Origin: Candidatus Cryptobacteroides avicola
GTDB lineage: Bacteria > Bacteroidota > Bacteroidia > Bacteroidales > UBA932
Assembly (NCBI GenBank): GCA_017695115.1
Contig: JADILV010000056.1
Location: 1-52,035 of the forward strand
Reading direction: 5' to 3'
DNA length: 52,035 nucleotides
The notes beneath the pieces are model-generated. The model was not told the DNA's origin and ran no database searches. It saw nothing but the letters and a program-made list of their open reading frames with translations. The position numbers and the translations under genes are program-made. Within the stretch, counting starts at the first letter, position 1, and the number at the start of each line of letters is the position of its first letter. Below, one piece after another: positions 15,318-22,738 of the stretch.

Positions 15318-15391
15318 CGGTGCGGACGGGACTCGAACCCGCGACCCCGGGCGTGACAGGCCCGTATTCTAACCAGCTGAACTACCGCACC
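15318..15391 (-). tRNA. tRNA-Asp (anticodon GTC)
   Basis: 74 nt on the minus strand. Acceptor stem GGTGCGG pairs with CCGCACC, discriminator G at 15318. The anticodon stem CGGGC/GCCCG closes the loop CTGTCAC, with anticodon GTC at 15355-15357. The T arm carries GGTTCGAGTCC. CCA is not encoded (the genome continues CTA), so it must be added after transcription. A strong promoter lies at 15453-15483. Confidence 0.97.
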
Positions 15392-15452
15392 AGACTTTTC
15401 AAATTTCGCTGTAGGAGGAGGACTTTTGTGTCTCATTTCCTGATTGCGGATG

Positions 15453-15483
15453 CAAAGATACGCAAAAAATCCCAGTCTCCAAA
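15453..15483 (-). promoter_or_regulatory. Promoter of tRNA-Asp
   Basis: On the minus strand, -33 TTTG (15480-15483), a 19-bp spacer and -7 TATCTTTG (15453-15460) followed by CA. This is a full match to the Bacteroidales housekeeping promoter, placed about 60 bp upstream of the mature tRNA 5' end. Confidence 0.85.
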
Positions 15484-15560
15484 TTTTTCTTTACTTTTTT
15501 AACGAAAATTAAACTACTGTTAAAATTGTCCGGATGCATTCAATCCGTTCAGACAATAAT

Positions 15561-15613
15561 AAGAGGATGACCCGTACCTTGTCTATATTCTCAAAGGTAG
15601 GAGTCACCCTCTT
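15561..15613. terminator. Imperfect inverted repeat downstream of the fab cluster
   Basis: Arms at 15561-15580 and 15594-15613 pair at 17 of 20 positions around a 13-nt loop. It lies about 20 bp beyond the fabZ stop and could end the leftward fab transcript, although no U-run follows. Confidence 0.4.
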
Positions 15614-15634
15614 GTCAATTAATGCATTATGGAA

Positions 15635-16063
15635 TTATTCTGCCGGCTTGTTGTCTACAAGAGCAAAAGAAAGACTTCCTTTGCAGCAGAGCTTTCCGTT
15701 CACTTTGAGGTTGGCCTCAGTGAAGAAGAGCATTCCGCGGCGGTCGGTGAGCTTGGCTGTGATTTCACATACGTCACCAGGGCGTACAATGTTCTTGAAA
15801 CGCACATTGTCTATTCCGCTATAGAGTGTAGTACGGCCTTTAAGCTCGTCCTTTACGAGGAGAGCACAGCTTTGAGCCATGATTTCACACTGGATTACCC
15901 CTGGAACTATAGGATTGCCAGGGAAATGGCCTCTGCAGAAAAACTCATCCTCACGTATCGTGTACTTTGCATGAGCCACGCCGTCTGAGTCAATCTCTAT
16001 TTCATCGACAAGCAACATGGGCTCGCGATGCGGCAGATATTCCTTTAATTCTTCTCTATTCAT
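15635..16063 (-). CDS. fabZ: 3-hydroxyacyl-ACP dehydratase FabZ
   Basis: 142 aa, normal length for the single-domain enzyme. The hot-dog fold signature is GHFPGNPIVPGVIQCEIMAQ with catalytic H46 and E60. FabZ removes water from 3-hydroxyacyl-ACP in each cycle of type II fatty-acid elongation; the PLVDxI-like start (REPMLLVDEI) and a Glu active site favour FabZ over FabA. It is not fused to LpxC, as it is in many other Bacteroidota copies, so this may be a second paralogue. It is the last gene of the leftward fabH-fabK-fabF-fabZ cluster, 31 nt after fabF. Confidence 0.9.
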   Translation of the reverse strand: MNREELKEYLPHREPMLLVDEIEIDSDGVAHAKYTIREDEFFCRGHFPGNPIVPGVIQCEIMAQSCALLVKDELKGRTTLYSGIDNVRFKNIVRPGDVCEITAKLTDRRGMLFFTEANLKVNGKLCCKGSLSFALVDNKPAE

Positions 16064-16094
16064 ATCATTTAGGTTTTAGCTATATTGGGTGGTG

Positions 16095-17348
16095 TTACTC
16101 TGTAAATTTCCTGAATGCAATACATCCATTGTGTCCGCCGAATCCGAGAGAATCTGAGATGGCAAGGGTCAGGTCTGCTTTTACAGCCTTGTTCGGAGTG
16201 TAGTTGAGATCGCATTCCGGGTCCGGAGTATCGAGATTGATGGTAGGAGGCACAATGCCGTTCCTGAGAGCGAGTATGGAAGCAATGGCCTCTACTGCAC
16301 CTGTTGCTCCGAGCATGTGTCCTGTCATGGACTTCGTAGAGCAGATATGAGCCTTATAAGCATCATCTCCGAGCACCATTTTTATGGTCTTTGTCTCAAG
16401 AGAGTCATTGAGGCTTGTACCCGTTCCGTGCGCATTGATGTGGAGCACATCGTCTTTTGTGTAACCTGCTTCGTCCAGAGCCATCTTGATTGCGGCAGCC
16501 TGGGTCTTGCAGTCTGTACGAGGGGCTGTCATATGGTAGGCGTCGCATGTGTTTCCGTAGCCGCAGATTTCTGCAAGTATATTTGCTCCGCGGGCCTTTG
16601 CATGCTCATATTCTTCAAGAATCAGCATTGCTGCACCTTCTCCCATTACGAATCCGCCTCTGTTTGCATTGAACGGCAGTGAAGCATATTTAGGATCCTC
16701 TGATCTGGAAAGCGCTTTCGCATTTGCAAATCCTGCAATTCCGAGAGGAATGGTAGCAGCTTCTGAACCTCCGGCGATGATGGCGTCTGCATACCCGTGT
16801 TTGATTGCCCTGTATGCCTCTCCGATCGTATGGGTAGAAGTGGCGCAGGCAGTTACTACAGGTACGCAAGGCCCGCAGAGGTTGTGCCTTATGGCGATGT
16901 TGCCGGCTGCCATGTTGGCAATCATTGTCGGGATGAAAAGAGGGGAAATCCATTTAGGTCCGTCCTTGATCATCTTTTCGCTTTCCTTGTACTGGGTGCT
17001 GAAGCCTCCGATACCGGAACCTACATAGACTCCGAATCTTGTTGCATCTATGTTTCCGCCGTCTTCCGCCGTACTGAGTCCGCTCTGGCGTATGGCTTCA
17101 TTTGCAGCTGCAACGGCAAAAACGGAGAATTTATCCTGTTTTCTGGCGAAAGCCGGTTCGATGCCGTAATCGGCAGGGTTGAAGTTCTTTACTTCACCTG
17201 CAACTTTTGCAGGCAGGTCGTCTGTAGGGAATTCAGTGATGAAATCTATACCGCAGACTCCGTCAACGAGGCTTTTCCAGAAATCCTCGACATTGTTTCC
17301 TACCGGCGAAATCACGCCCATTCCGGTTACTACAACTCTTTTGTTCAT
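16095..17348 (-). CDS. fabF: Beta-ketoacyl-ACP synthase II FabF
   Basis: 417 aa, typical length. The Cys-His-His triad of KAS II is present: C168 in VTACATSTHTIGEA, H307 in INAHGTGTSLND and H344 in STKSMTGHMLGATG, with the conserved Lys just before it. The enzyme condenses malonyl-ACP with acyl-ACP to extend the chain. It starts 18 nt after the fabK stop and precedes fabZ, so it is probably co-transcribed with both. No frame damage is seen. Confidence 0.95.
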   Translation of the reverse strand: MNKRVVVTGMGVISPVGNNVEDFWKSLVDGVCGIDFITEFPTDDLPAKVAGEVKNFNPADYGIEPAFARKQDKFSVFAVAAANEAIRQSGLSTAEDGGNIDATRFGVYVGSGIGGFSTQYKESEKMIKDGPKWISPLFIPTMIANMAAGNIAIRHNLCGPCVPVVTACATSTHTIGEAYRAIKHGYADAIIAGGSEAATIPLGIAGFANAKALSRSEDPKYASLPFNANRGGFVMGEGAAMLILEEYEHAKARGANILAEICGYGNTCDAYHMTAPRTDCKTQAAAIKMALDEAGYTKDDVLHINAHGTGTSLNDSLETKTIKMVLGDDAYKAHICSTKSMTGHMLGATGAVEAIASILALRNGIVPPTINLDTPDPECDLNYTPNKAVKADLTLAISDSLGFGGHNGCIAFRKFTE

Positions 17349-17366
17349 TTCAGTCTTGTTTTAATG

Positions 17367-18314
17367 TTAAGCTAAGAATCTGTTCTGTGCCTCAAGAATG
17401 AGCTTTTCTGCTCCTCCGATAAGGTCTTCAATAATATCTTTTGCCGGTTCGATCTTCTTGACCATACCTGCGCATTCACCTGCCATGTAGCTTCCGTTTG
17501 TATCACCTTCTTTAACGGCCTTGCGCAGTGCGCCTGTACCGAAAGCCAGGATTTCTTCAGGTTTTACATTAGGGTCAGACTCCATTTTCGCGAATGTTTT
17601 CGAGAAAGGGGTCTTGAGAGAACGTACAGGATGACCGAGGGTCTTTCCGGTTACGATTGTCGATACGTCTGATGCTTTGAGAATCTTGTCTTTATATGCC
17701 TGGTTTACAGTACATTCTTCGGCGCAAAGGAATCTTGTCCCTACCTGTACGCCATCCGCGCCAAGCATAAAGGCGGCGGCTACTCCTCTTCCGTCGCAGA
17801 TTCCGCCTGCTGCAATGACAGGTATGTCAAGCGCGTCAACGACCTGGGGAACGAGAGGCATGGTGTGAAGTTCACCGACGTGTCCGCCTGATTCTGCGCC
17901 TTCGGCAACAACTGCCGTCGCTCCGATAGCCTGCATTTTCAGGGCAAGTGCAACTGAAGCTATTACCGGGATTACTTTGATTCCCGCAGCTTTCCATTCT
18001 TCCATATACTGCGCAGGAGATCCTGCACCGGTCGTGAGTATCTTGACACCCTCTTCAATAACCATCTTTGCTATTTCCCCCGCATTCGGAGCCTGAAGCA
18101 TGATGTTTACGCCGAAAGGCTTGTCCGTGAGCTCTTTGCATTTACGGATTTCGTTTCTGACAGCTTCCGTTCCTGCATTTATTGATGAGATGAGACCGAG
18201 ACCGCCGGCGTTGGAAACGGCAGCAGCGAGAGAGGCATCAGCTACCCATGCCATACCACCTTGAAAGACAGGGTATTTGATACCGAGTATTTCGCAAATT
18301 CTACTTTTTATCAT
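17367..18314 (-). CDS. fabK: FMN-dependent enoyl-ACP reductase II FabK
   Basis: 315 aa TIM-barrel flavoprotein of the nitronate monooxygenase/FabK family. Seen are YPVFQGGMAWVAD near the start, EGAESGGHVG (138-147) with H145 at the place of the FabK catalytic histidine, the phosphate-binding IAAGGICDGRG and GADGVQVGTRF. A nitronate monooxygenase is the alternative, but the position between fabH and fabF makes enoyl-ACP reductase far more likely. FabK is not inhibited by triclosan, unlike FabI. It has its own -7 element (18350-18357) in the 49-nt gap after fabH. Confidence 0.9.
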   Translation of the reverse strand: MIKSRICEILGIKYPVFQGGMAWVADASLAAAVSNAGGLGLISSINAGTEAVRNEIRKCKELTDKPFGVNIMLQAPNAGEIAKMVIEEGVKILTTGAGSPAQYMEEWKAAGIKVIPVIASVALALKMQAIGATAVVAEGAESGGHVGELHTMPLVPQVVDALDIPVIAAGGICDGRGVAAAFMLGADGVQVGTRFLCAEECTVNQAYKDKILKASDVSTIVTGKTLGHPVRSLKTPFSKTFAKMESDPNVKPEEILAFGTGALRKAVKEGDTNGSYMAGECAGMVKKIEPAKDIIEDLIGGAEKLILEAQNRFLA

Positions 18315-18349
18315 TGTTGTTCGGATTTAAGTTTTTTCTGTACAAAATG

Positions 18350-18357
18350 CAAATATA
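18350..18357 (-). promoter_or_regulatory. -7 element of an internal promoter before fabK
   Basis: TATATTTG followed by CA on the minus strand, about 36 bp upstream of the fabK ATG. No matching -33 box falls at 19-20 bp, so the promoter may be weak or regulated. It would let fabK-fabF-fabZ be transcribed apart from fabH. Confidence 0.5.
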
Positions 18358-18363
18358 TGAAAT

Positions 18364-19311
18364 TTACCACTCCATTATGACTGCACCGGACATGAACCCT
18401 GCTCCGAATGCGCTGAGAGCCAACATATCGCCTCTCTTCAGAATGCCGTTCCTGTTGCATTCGTCCAGAAGGATAGGACAGCTTGCAGATGAAGAGTTGC
18501 CGTGTGTTTCCACGTTGGTCGGGAATTTGCTTTCCGGCTGGCCGAGAAAATCGCGTATTGTGTTGATTATACGTATATTGGCCTGGTGAAGCAGATAATG
18601 GTCGATGGAGTCTGGGGTCATGCCCAGTTCGTCAAGAAGGAATTTTATGTCTCCGGAGGATGCCTTTACGGCGAATTTGAATACGTCCTGTCCCCTCATC
18701 TGGAGAGAAACGCTCTGTTCTTCTTTAGTAATATAAGGTGTCGGTTCAAGAGTCCGTATCTGGTACAGCTTGTCGGTAGCGCTTGCCGTAGAAAGTTTTA
18801 TGCCTTTTATATTGTCTCCTGCAGTCAGTACGGCAGCTCCGGCTCCGTCTCCGAACAGCACGCATACGTTCCTGTCTTTCCAGCTTGTCATTCTGGTAGG
18901 TTCTTCGGCACAGACTATCAGCACATTCTTGACTTTTCCCGCTTGAAAATGAGTTTCGGCGATGTCAATCGCGTAAATGAAACCGGCGCAGGCGCAGTTG
19001 ATGTCAATGGCAGGGCAGGTCGCTCCGATTCCTCCCTGGATGATGCATCCGAGACCTGGAGTAATGTACTCATTTACAACATTCGAGCAGATGATGAAAT
19101 CTATGTCTGAGGCAGACATGCCGGCATTGTCGAGAGCTTTCTTGGCGGCGCTTATTGCCAGGTCTTCTAGCTTTTCGTCAGAAATGACATGTCTGTGTTT
19201 GATGCCGGTTCGTGGGTAAATCCACGCATCGCTCGTGTCCAGAAATTCTGAAAGCATGTCATTCGTGACAATCTTCTTTGGAATCTCGCTTCCTGTTCCT
19301 ACTATCTTCAT
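18364..19311 (-). CDS. fabH: Beta-ketoacyl-ACP synthase III FabH
   Basis: 315 aa. The Cys-His-Asn triad of KAS III is complete: C108 in CACAGF, H242 in LHQANIRI and N272 in ETHGNSSSAS. The start MKIVGTGSEIPKKIVTN and the GDGAGAAVL element are typical. FabH starts chain synthesis by condensing acetyl- or branched acyl-CoA with malonyl-ACP. It is the promoter-proximal gene of the leftward fab cluster. No acpP, fabD or fabG is within reach, so those steps are encoded elsewhere. Confidence 0.95.
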   Translation of the reverse strand: MKIVGTGSEIPKKIVTNDMLSEFLDTSDAWIYPRTGIKHRHVISDEKLEDLAISAAKKALDNAGMSASDIDFIICSNVVNEYITPGLGCIIQGGIGATCPAIDINCACAGFIYAIDIAETHFQAGKVKNVLIVCAEEPTRMTSWKDRNVCVLFGDGAGAAVLTAGDNIKGIKLSTASATDKLYQIRTLEPTPYITKEEQSVSLQMRGQDVFKFAVKASSGDIKFLLDELGMTPDSIDHYLLHQANIRIINTIRDFLGQPESKFPTNVETHGNSSSASCPILLDECNRNGILKRGDMLALSAFGAGFMSGAVIMEW

Positions 19312-19362
19312 AGCGTTTCTTTTTTATGATTGTTGAATCTACAAAAATTCATAACGAACAGG

Positions 19363-19393
19363 CAAATTTAATTTTTCGGTTCTTTATCTTAAA
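19363..19393 (-). promoter_or_regulatory. Promoter of fabH
   Basis: Minus-strand -7 TAAATTTG (19363-19370) followed by C, with a near-match -33 TTTA (19390-19393) at 19-bp spacing. The start point would be about 45 nt before the fabH ATG. Confidence 0.6.
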
Positions 19394-19399
19394 ATAATT

Positions 19400-19503
19400 G
19401 TGGCGATTAATTTGTAGCAGGGGTGTCTGACCGGTCTTTCTTGTGGTGATAGTGGCGAAAATTTGATATTTGTGGCGAAAATTTATATTTTTGTGCCGAA
19501 TCT
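19400..19503 (+). repeat. Direct-repeat array over the LytTR gene promoter
   Basis: The word GTGGCGAAAATTT occurs twice exactly (19452-19464 and 19472-19484). Related words follow or precede: GTGCCGAATCT at 19493, GTGGTGATA at 19443 and GTGGCGATTAATTT at 19400. The three nearest the gene are spaced 20 and 21 bp, two helical turns, which places them on one DNA face over the -33 and -7 elements. LytTR proteins bind direct repeats, so autoregulation is a natural reading. Confidence 0.6.
19462..19493 (+). promoter_or_regulatory. Promoter of the LytTR gene
   Basis: -33 TTTG (19462-19465), 20-bp spacer, -7 TATTTTTG (19486-19493). The predicted start lies near 19500, which rules out the upstream in-frame ATG at 19463 and supports the ATG at 19514. 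Confidence 0.75.
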
Positions 19504-19513
19504 GAAAAAGGAG

Positions 19514-20380
19514 ATGAACAAGAAACTGCCGAAATATCTTCTGGGCAAATACCAGCTTCTTGGGACAGTGACGTTTTCTGTCCTTTTTGCGCTTATATTC
19601 CTTAATTTGTATATCCCGTTTTCCGATACGGCATGGTTCGGTCTGGGCAGATCGGTGAATTTCCTTTTTACTGCCGGTTTCATGTTCCTTTCCATGCTTA
19701 TCCTAGTTGTCAGCAGAGTCCTTATGTACAAAACACAGGACATGTTCGACATGACTTACCTGCAGTATGTCCTGTGGTGTCTCGGGGAGGTGTTTCTTAT
19801 ATGCGTCCTCTATACATTCGTTACCGTTGACATTGTAAAGCCGGAAGCTCCCGACTATTTCCATATTCTGTTGAAGGCCTTGCTTTATGGGATGATAGCT
19901 TTGGTCATTCCGTACATAATATCCGGGATGTTCATCGCCATTGTCGAGAAAAACAGGACAATCAGGCTGATGCGCTACCAGAGCCGTATTTCAGACCAGG
20001 ATTCCGTTTCGTCTCCTCAGGGCGGCCAGATAACCTTCTTTGACAACAGCGGAGCCCTGAAATTCTCTGTCAGTTCCCTTGACCTGTATTATATAGAATC
20101 TGATGACAACTATATAAACGTTTGGTATTCGGATAAGAAAGGCGACCTGAAAATGTATATGCTAAGATGCAGTCTGAAAGCCGTGGAGGACAGTTTTAAA
20201 GGCAGTACGCTTCTCAGGTGCCACAGAAAATATATCGTGAATCTTGCCAAGGCCAAAGTGCTGCGGAAAGAAAAGGACGGATACTTCATTGATCTTGACT
20301 GCAGTACGATAGACCCTATTCCCGTAAGCAAGACTTATTCCGACAATATTCTCGGATATTTTTCTTCCGTGCGTAAGTGA
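19514..20380 (+). CDS. LytTR DNA-binding regulator with four membrane helices
   Basis: 288 aa from the chosen ATG; the longer in-frame start at 19463 lies inside the promoter. Four membrane helices fill residues about 15-155 (VTFSVLFALIFLNLYI; FLFTAGFMFLSMLILVV; YVLWCLGEVFLICVLYTFV; LYGMIALVIPYIISGMFIAIV). The C-terminal LytTR domain follows (about 195-285) with LYYIESDDNYINVWY and LLRCHRKYIVNLAKA, the strand and loop that contact DNA. There is no receiver domain, so the signal is probably sensed in the membrane. Bacteroidota have many such one-component regulators of surface proteins and stress. Repeats in its promoter suggest it binds there. The 3' end lies 8 bp from the convergent DUF4293 gene. 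Confidence 0.88.
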   Translation: MNKKLPKYLLGKYQLLGTVTFSVLFALIFLNLYIPFSDTAWFGLGRSVNFLFTAGFMFLSMLILVVSRVLMYKTQDMFDMTYLQYVLWCLGEVFLICVLYTFVTVDIVKPEAPDYFHILLKALLYGMIALVIPYIISGMFIAIVEKNRTIRLMRYQSRISDQDSVSSPQGGQITFFDNSGALKFSVSSLDLYYIESDDNYINVWYSDKKGDLKMYMLRCSLKAVEDSFKGSTLLRCHRKYIVNLAKAKVLRKEKDGYFIDLDCSTIDPIPVSKTYSDNILGYFSSVRK

Positions 20381-20388
20381 TATGACCG

Positions 20389-20841
20389 TTATTTTCTTCG
20401 TTTTGCCTTCCGAAGCCTGTACGCCGACTGGACCATTGCTTCATCAAGAGCGATATTCCTTGCAGCCAGCATGTCCAGAATGGCGGCTATTATCGGGAAG
20501 ATTGCGGTAAACGAGAAAATCATTCTGGCTCCAGTGTCTTCCATTCCTATGCCGAGCTGGAATCTGGCGAATCCTATCCCGAGCCATATCTGGAAGAATA
20601 CCAGCAGGATGGCCGACAGCATGGCTACTCTCATCTGAAGCATTCTCGCCTTGAAGGAGAAAAGGGCTATTGCATTGGCCATCAATGTCATTATCAAGAA
20701 TATAAGATATGACATCTTTTCATAGTACTTGACACTTTCCGTGCCTTCGTCACCGATAATGGTGCCTACATTGCTGCCCAACATTGATATTATGAGTATC
20801 GTTGCAACTGCCAGATATAAAGTCTGTATTCTTTGCCACAT
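20389..20841 (-). CDS. DUF4293 family membrane protein
   Basis: 150 aa from the chosen ATG, which gives the family start MWQRIQTLYL; an ATG two codons earlier (20847) is also possible, and the longer open frame to 20913 overlaps the promoter. Four helices are predicted: LYLAVATILIISML, YLIFLIMTLMANAIALF, MRVAMLSAILLVFFQIW and FTAIFPIIAAILDMLAARNI, followed by a basic tail KRRK. DUF4293 is a Bacteroidota-restricted family of unknown function. It converges on the LytTR gene with only 8 bp between stops and diverges from the phosphorylase gene. Confidence 0.82.
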   Translation of the reverse strand: MWQRIQTLYLAVATILIISMLGSNVGTIIGDEGTESVKYYEKMSYLIFLIMTLMANAIALFSFKARMLQMRVAMLSAILLVFFQIWLGIGFARFQLGIGMEDTGARMIFSFTAIFPIIAAILDMLAARNIALDEAMVQSAYRLRKAKRRK

Positions 20842-20868
20842 GATCATGTGTGTTTTGTAATCGGGCAG

Positions 20869-20905
20869 CAAAAATAGGAAAAATTGCCGGAAAAAACTAT
20901 ATTTG
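20869..20905. promoter_or_regulatory. Divergent -7 elements for DUF4293 and phosphorylase genes
   Basis: Leftward TATTTTTG (minus strand, 20869-20876) for the DUF4293 gene and rightward TATATTTG (20898-20905) for the phosphorylase gene. The latter fixes the phosphorylase start at 20931 rather than the upstream in-frame ATG at 20850. Confidence 0.6.
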
Positions 20906-20930
20906 GAATCCATACTTAAATAATATCGTT

Positions 20931-21803
20931 ATGCGCATCGCTGAGTCAGAACTTATTATAAATGATGACGGGTCTGTTTTCCATATTCATCTCAGACCTG
21001 ATGAACTGGCGGATAATGTCATTCTGGTCGGGGATCCGGGCAGGGTTGATATGGTCGCGGAGTATCTTGAAGACAAGGAGTTCAGACATTCTTCCAGAGA
21101 GTTCGTTTCCGTTACGGGAAAGTACAGGGGCGTAAGGGTTACCGTCCTGTCTACGGGCATAGGAACAGACAATATAGATATTGTCATGAATGAACTCGAT
21201 GCACTGGCAAATATCGATTTTTCAACCAGAGAAATCAAACCGGTAAAGAAGTCGCTCAATATCCTCCGGATAGGGACTTCAGGCGCCGTGCAGCCTGATA
21301 TTCCGATAGGCTCTTTTGTGTTCTCGCACATATCGATAGGATGTGACGGGCTTCTTAACTGGTATGCAGACAGGGACAGCATTACAGTTCCCGGCATTGA
21401 AGAAGCGTTTAAAGCCCATGTGGGTTGGGACAGGCATCTTCCTGATCCTTATTTTGTCCATGCCGGTGAAGACATGTGCAGGAGATTCGAAGACTGTACT
21501 GTAAAGGGTATGACAGTTTCTGCTTCCGGTTTTTACGGACCGCAGGGAAGGGTGCTCCGTATGCCTTTGGCCATGCCTGATATGGTAGAGAAATTCGAGA
21601 CTTTCCGTTTCGACGGGTGGAGAATCACCAATTTTGAAATGGAAGGATCTGCCATAGCCGGAATCGCCGCACATCTCGGCCATAATGCCGGTACAGTATG
21701 TGCGATAATAGCGAACCGGCATTCAAAGAACAGCAATCCCGACTATAAGCCGATTGTCCGTTCTTTAGTGGAACTCGCCCTTGCCAGGATTACAGGTGCC
21801 TGA
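20931..21803 (+). CDS. Nucleoside phosphorylase, uridine phosphorylase-like
   Basis: 290 aa from the ATG at 20931. The PNP/UDP fold is shown by ILVGDPGRVDMVAEYL (phosphate-binding Gly-Asp-Pro with Arg), VLSTGIGTDNIDIVMNEL, RIGTSGAVQPDIPIGS and the base/ribose site FEMEGSAIAG. Bacteroidota enzymes of this type split uridine or related nucleosides with phosphate in salvage. Purine specificity cannot be excluded from sequence alone. The stop lies 2 bp from that of the convergent esterase gene, leaving no room for a terminator. Confidence 0.88.
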   Translation: MRIAESELIINDDGSVFHIHLRPDELADNVILVGDPGRVDMVAEYLEDKEFRHSSREFVSVTGKYRGVRVTVLSTGIGTDNIDIVMNELDALANIDFSTREIKPVKKSLNILRIGTSGAVQPDIPIGSFVFSHISIGCDGLLNWYADRDSITVPGIEEAFKAHVGWDRHLPDPYFVHAGEDMCRRFEDCTVKGMTVSASGFYGPQGRVLRMPLAMPDMVEKFETFRFDGWRITNFEMEGSAIAGIAAHLGHNAGTVCAIIANRHSKNSNPDYKPIVRSLVELALARITGA

Positions 21804-21805
21804 CA

Positions 21806-22738
21806 TCATTTCCCGGACGGGAATGCGATGTCGGGATTGTCCACCGTGGCGTCAATGCAGTATCCGGATTTTCCGATGACGTTATTCTCCAGGAAGAAAA
21901 GCTGCTCTGGAACGGTTTCATACATCGCTCCTGCGATTTCATGGTTGTGGCCTTTATGTCTGTATATATTATATATGTAGCCGAACTTTTCAAAACGTTC
22001 GGCTATTTTTGATGAACCGAAAAATCCGAGGCTGAATATCTTTATCTGGTTGAACGGTACAACGCTGTCATCCGTTCCGTGCATTAGCAGGGTAGGGGCC
22101 GGTTTCCTGTCATACTTCAGTTTCCCGTTTCTGGAAAGAATCGCCCCGGCGAAAGAGATGACTCCGGCATATTTGAATCCGTCCGGCAGCGGTTCTGCCC
22201 ATCTTGTTCCGTTACTCGTTTCGTAGTCTGTCTGGAGAGCGGTAATGGCTCCGGCTGAAGAACCGCTTATGACGATCGATGACGGATCGATTCCGAGCGT
22301 TTCCGCGTTGTCGATCAGGAATACCGTTGCGCTGACCATGTCTTCTACCGCCATGTGGATGGCGCGGTCAAGTGCGTTTACCTGAAAAACGCCTATCTTG
22401 TCATATCCTTTCATACCGAGCCTGTAGTCTATGGAGACTATCCGGTATCCGTTGTCAGCCATGGCGCGGAACCATGGCCGGTAATGTTCTGCATCGCGGC
22501 TTCCGGTCATGAAACTTCCCCCGAAAGCAAAAATTATGGTAGGTTTCTTTCCACCTCCGGCGAGCGTGTCTTTGTTTTCGGCAGGGTTGTATATGTCCAT
22601 GAAAAGATCGCATGTGTCCCTTCTTGCGAACATATATGTCTCATCCGGTGTGATTTCCTTTGTCACGGTACTTCCGGATGCGTTTGCTCCGGATATCCAT
22701 ACCAACAGGGCTAATGCCGCTATCAGGTAAGTCTTCAT
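21806..22738 (-). CDS. Secreted alpha/beta hydrolase (carboxylesterase-like)
   Basis: 310 aa with a signal peptide ending near GANA (residue 20). The nucleophile elbow is GSSAG (159-163, S161), the oxyanion-hole element is FGGSF (72-76; the usual HGG has Phe for His), the acid is in HGTDDSVV (D223/D224) and the histidine in HKGHNHE (H264 or H266). This resembles the BD-FAE/feruloyl and acetyl-xylan esterase-like group found in gut Bacteroidota. It overlaps the PerM-like gene by 4 nt and is translated after it. The substrate is unknown; no glycan-utilisation genes are nearby. Confidence 0.85.
   Translation of the reverse strand: MKTYLIAALALLVWISGANASGSTVTKEITPDETYMFARRDTCDLFMDIYNPAENKDTLAGGGKKPTIIFAFGGSFMTGSRDAEHYRPWFRAMADNGYRIVSIDYRLGMKGYDKIGVFQVNALDRAIHMAVEDMVSATVFLIDNAETLGIDPSSIVISGSSAGAITALQTDYETSNGTRWAEPLPDGFKYAGVISFAGAILSRNGKLKYDRKPAPTLLMHGTDDSVVPFNQIKIFSLGFFGSSKIAERFEKFGYIYNIYRHKGHNHEIAGAMYETVPEQLFFLENNVIGKSGYCIDATVDNPDIAFPSGK

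Noticed and set aside
15629..15988. Plus-strand frame opposite fabZ
   Set aside because: FabZ on the minus strand has a full active-site signature; the opposite frame has none.
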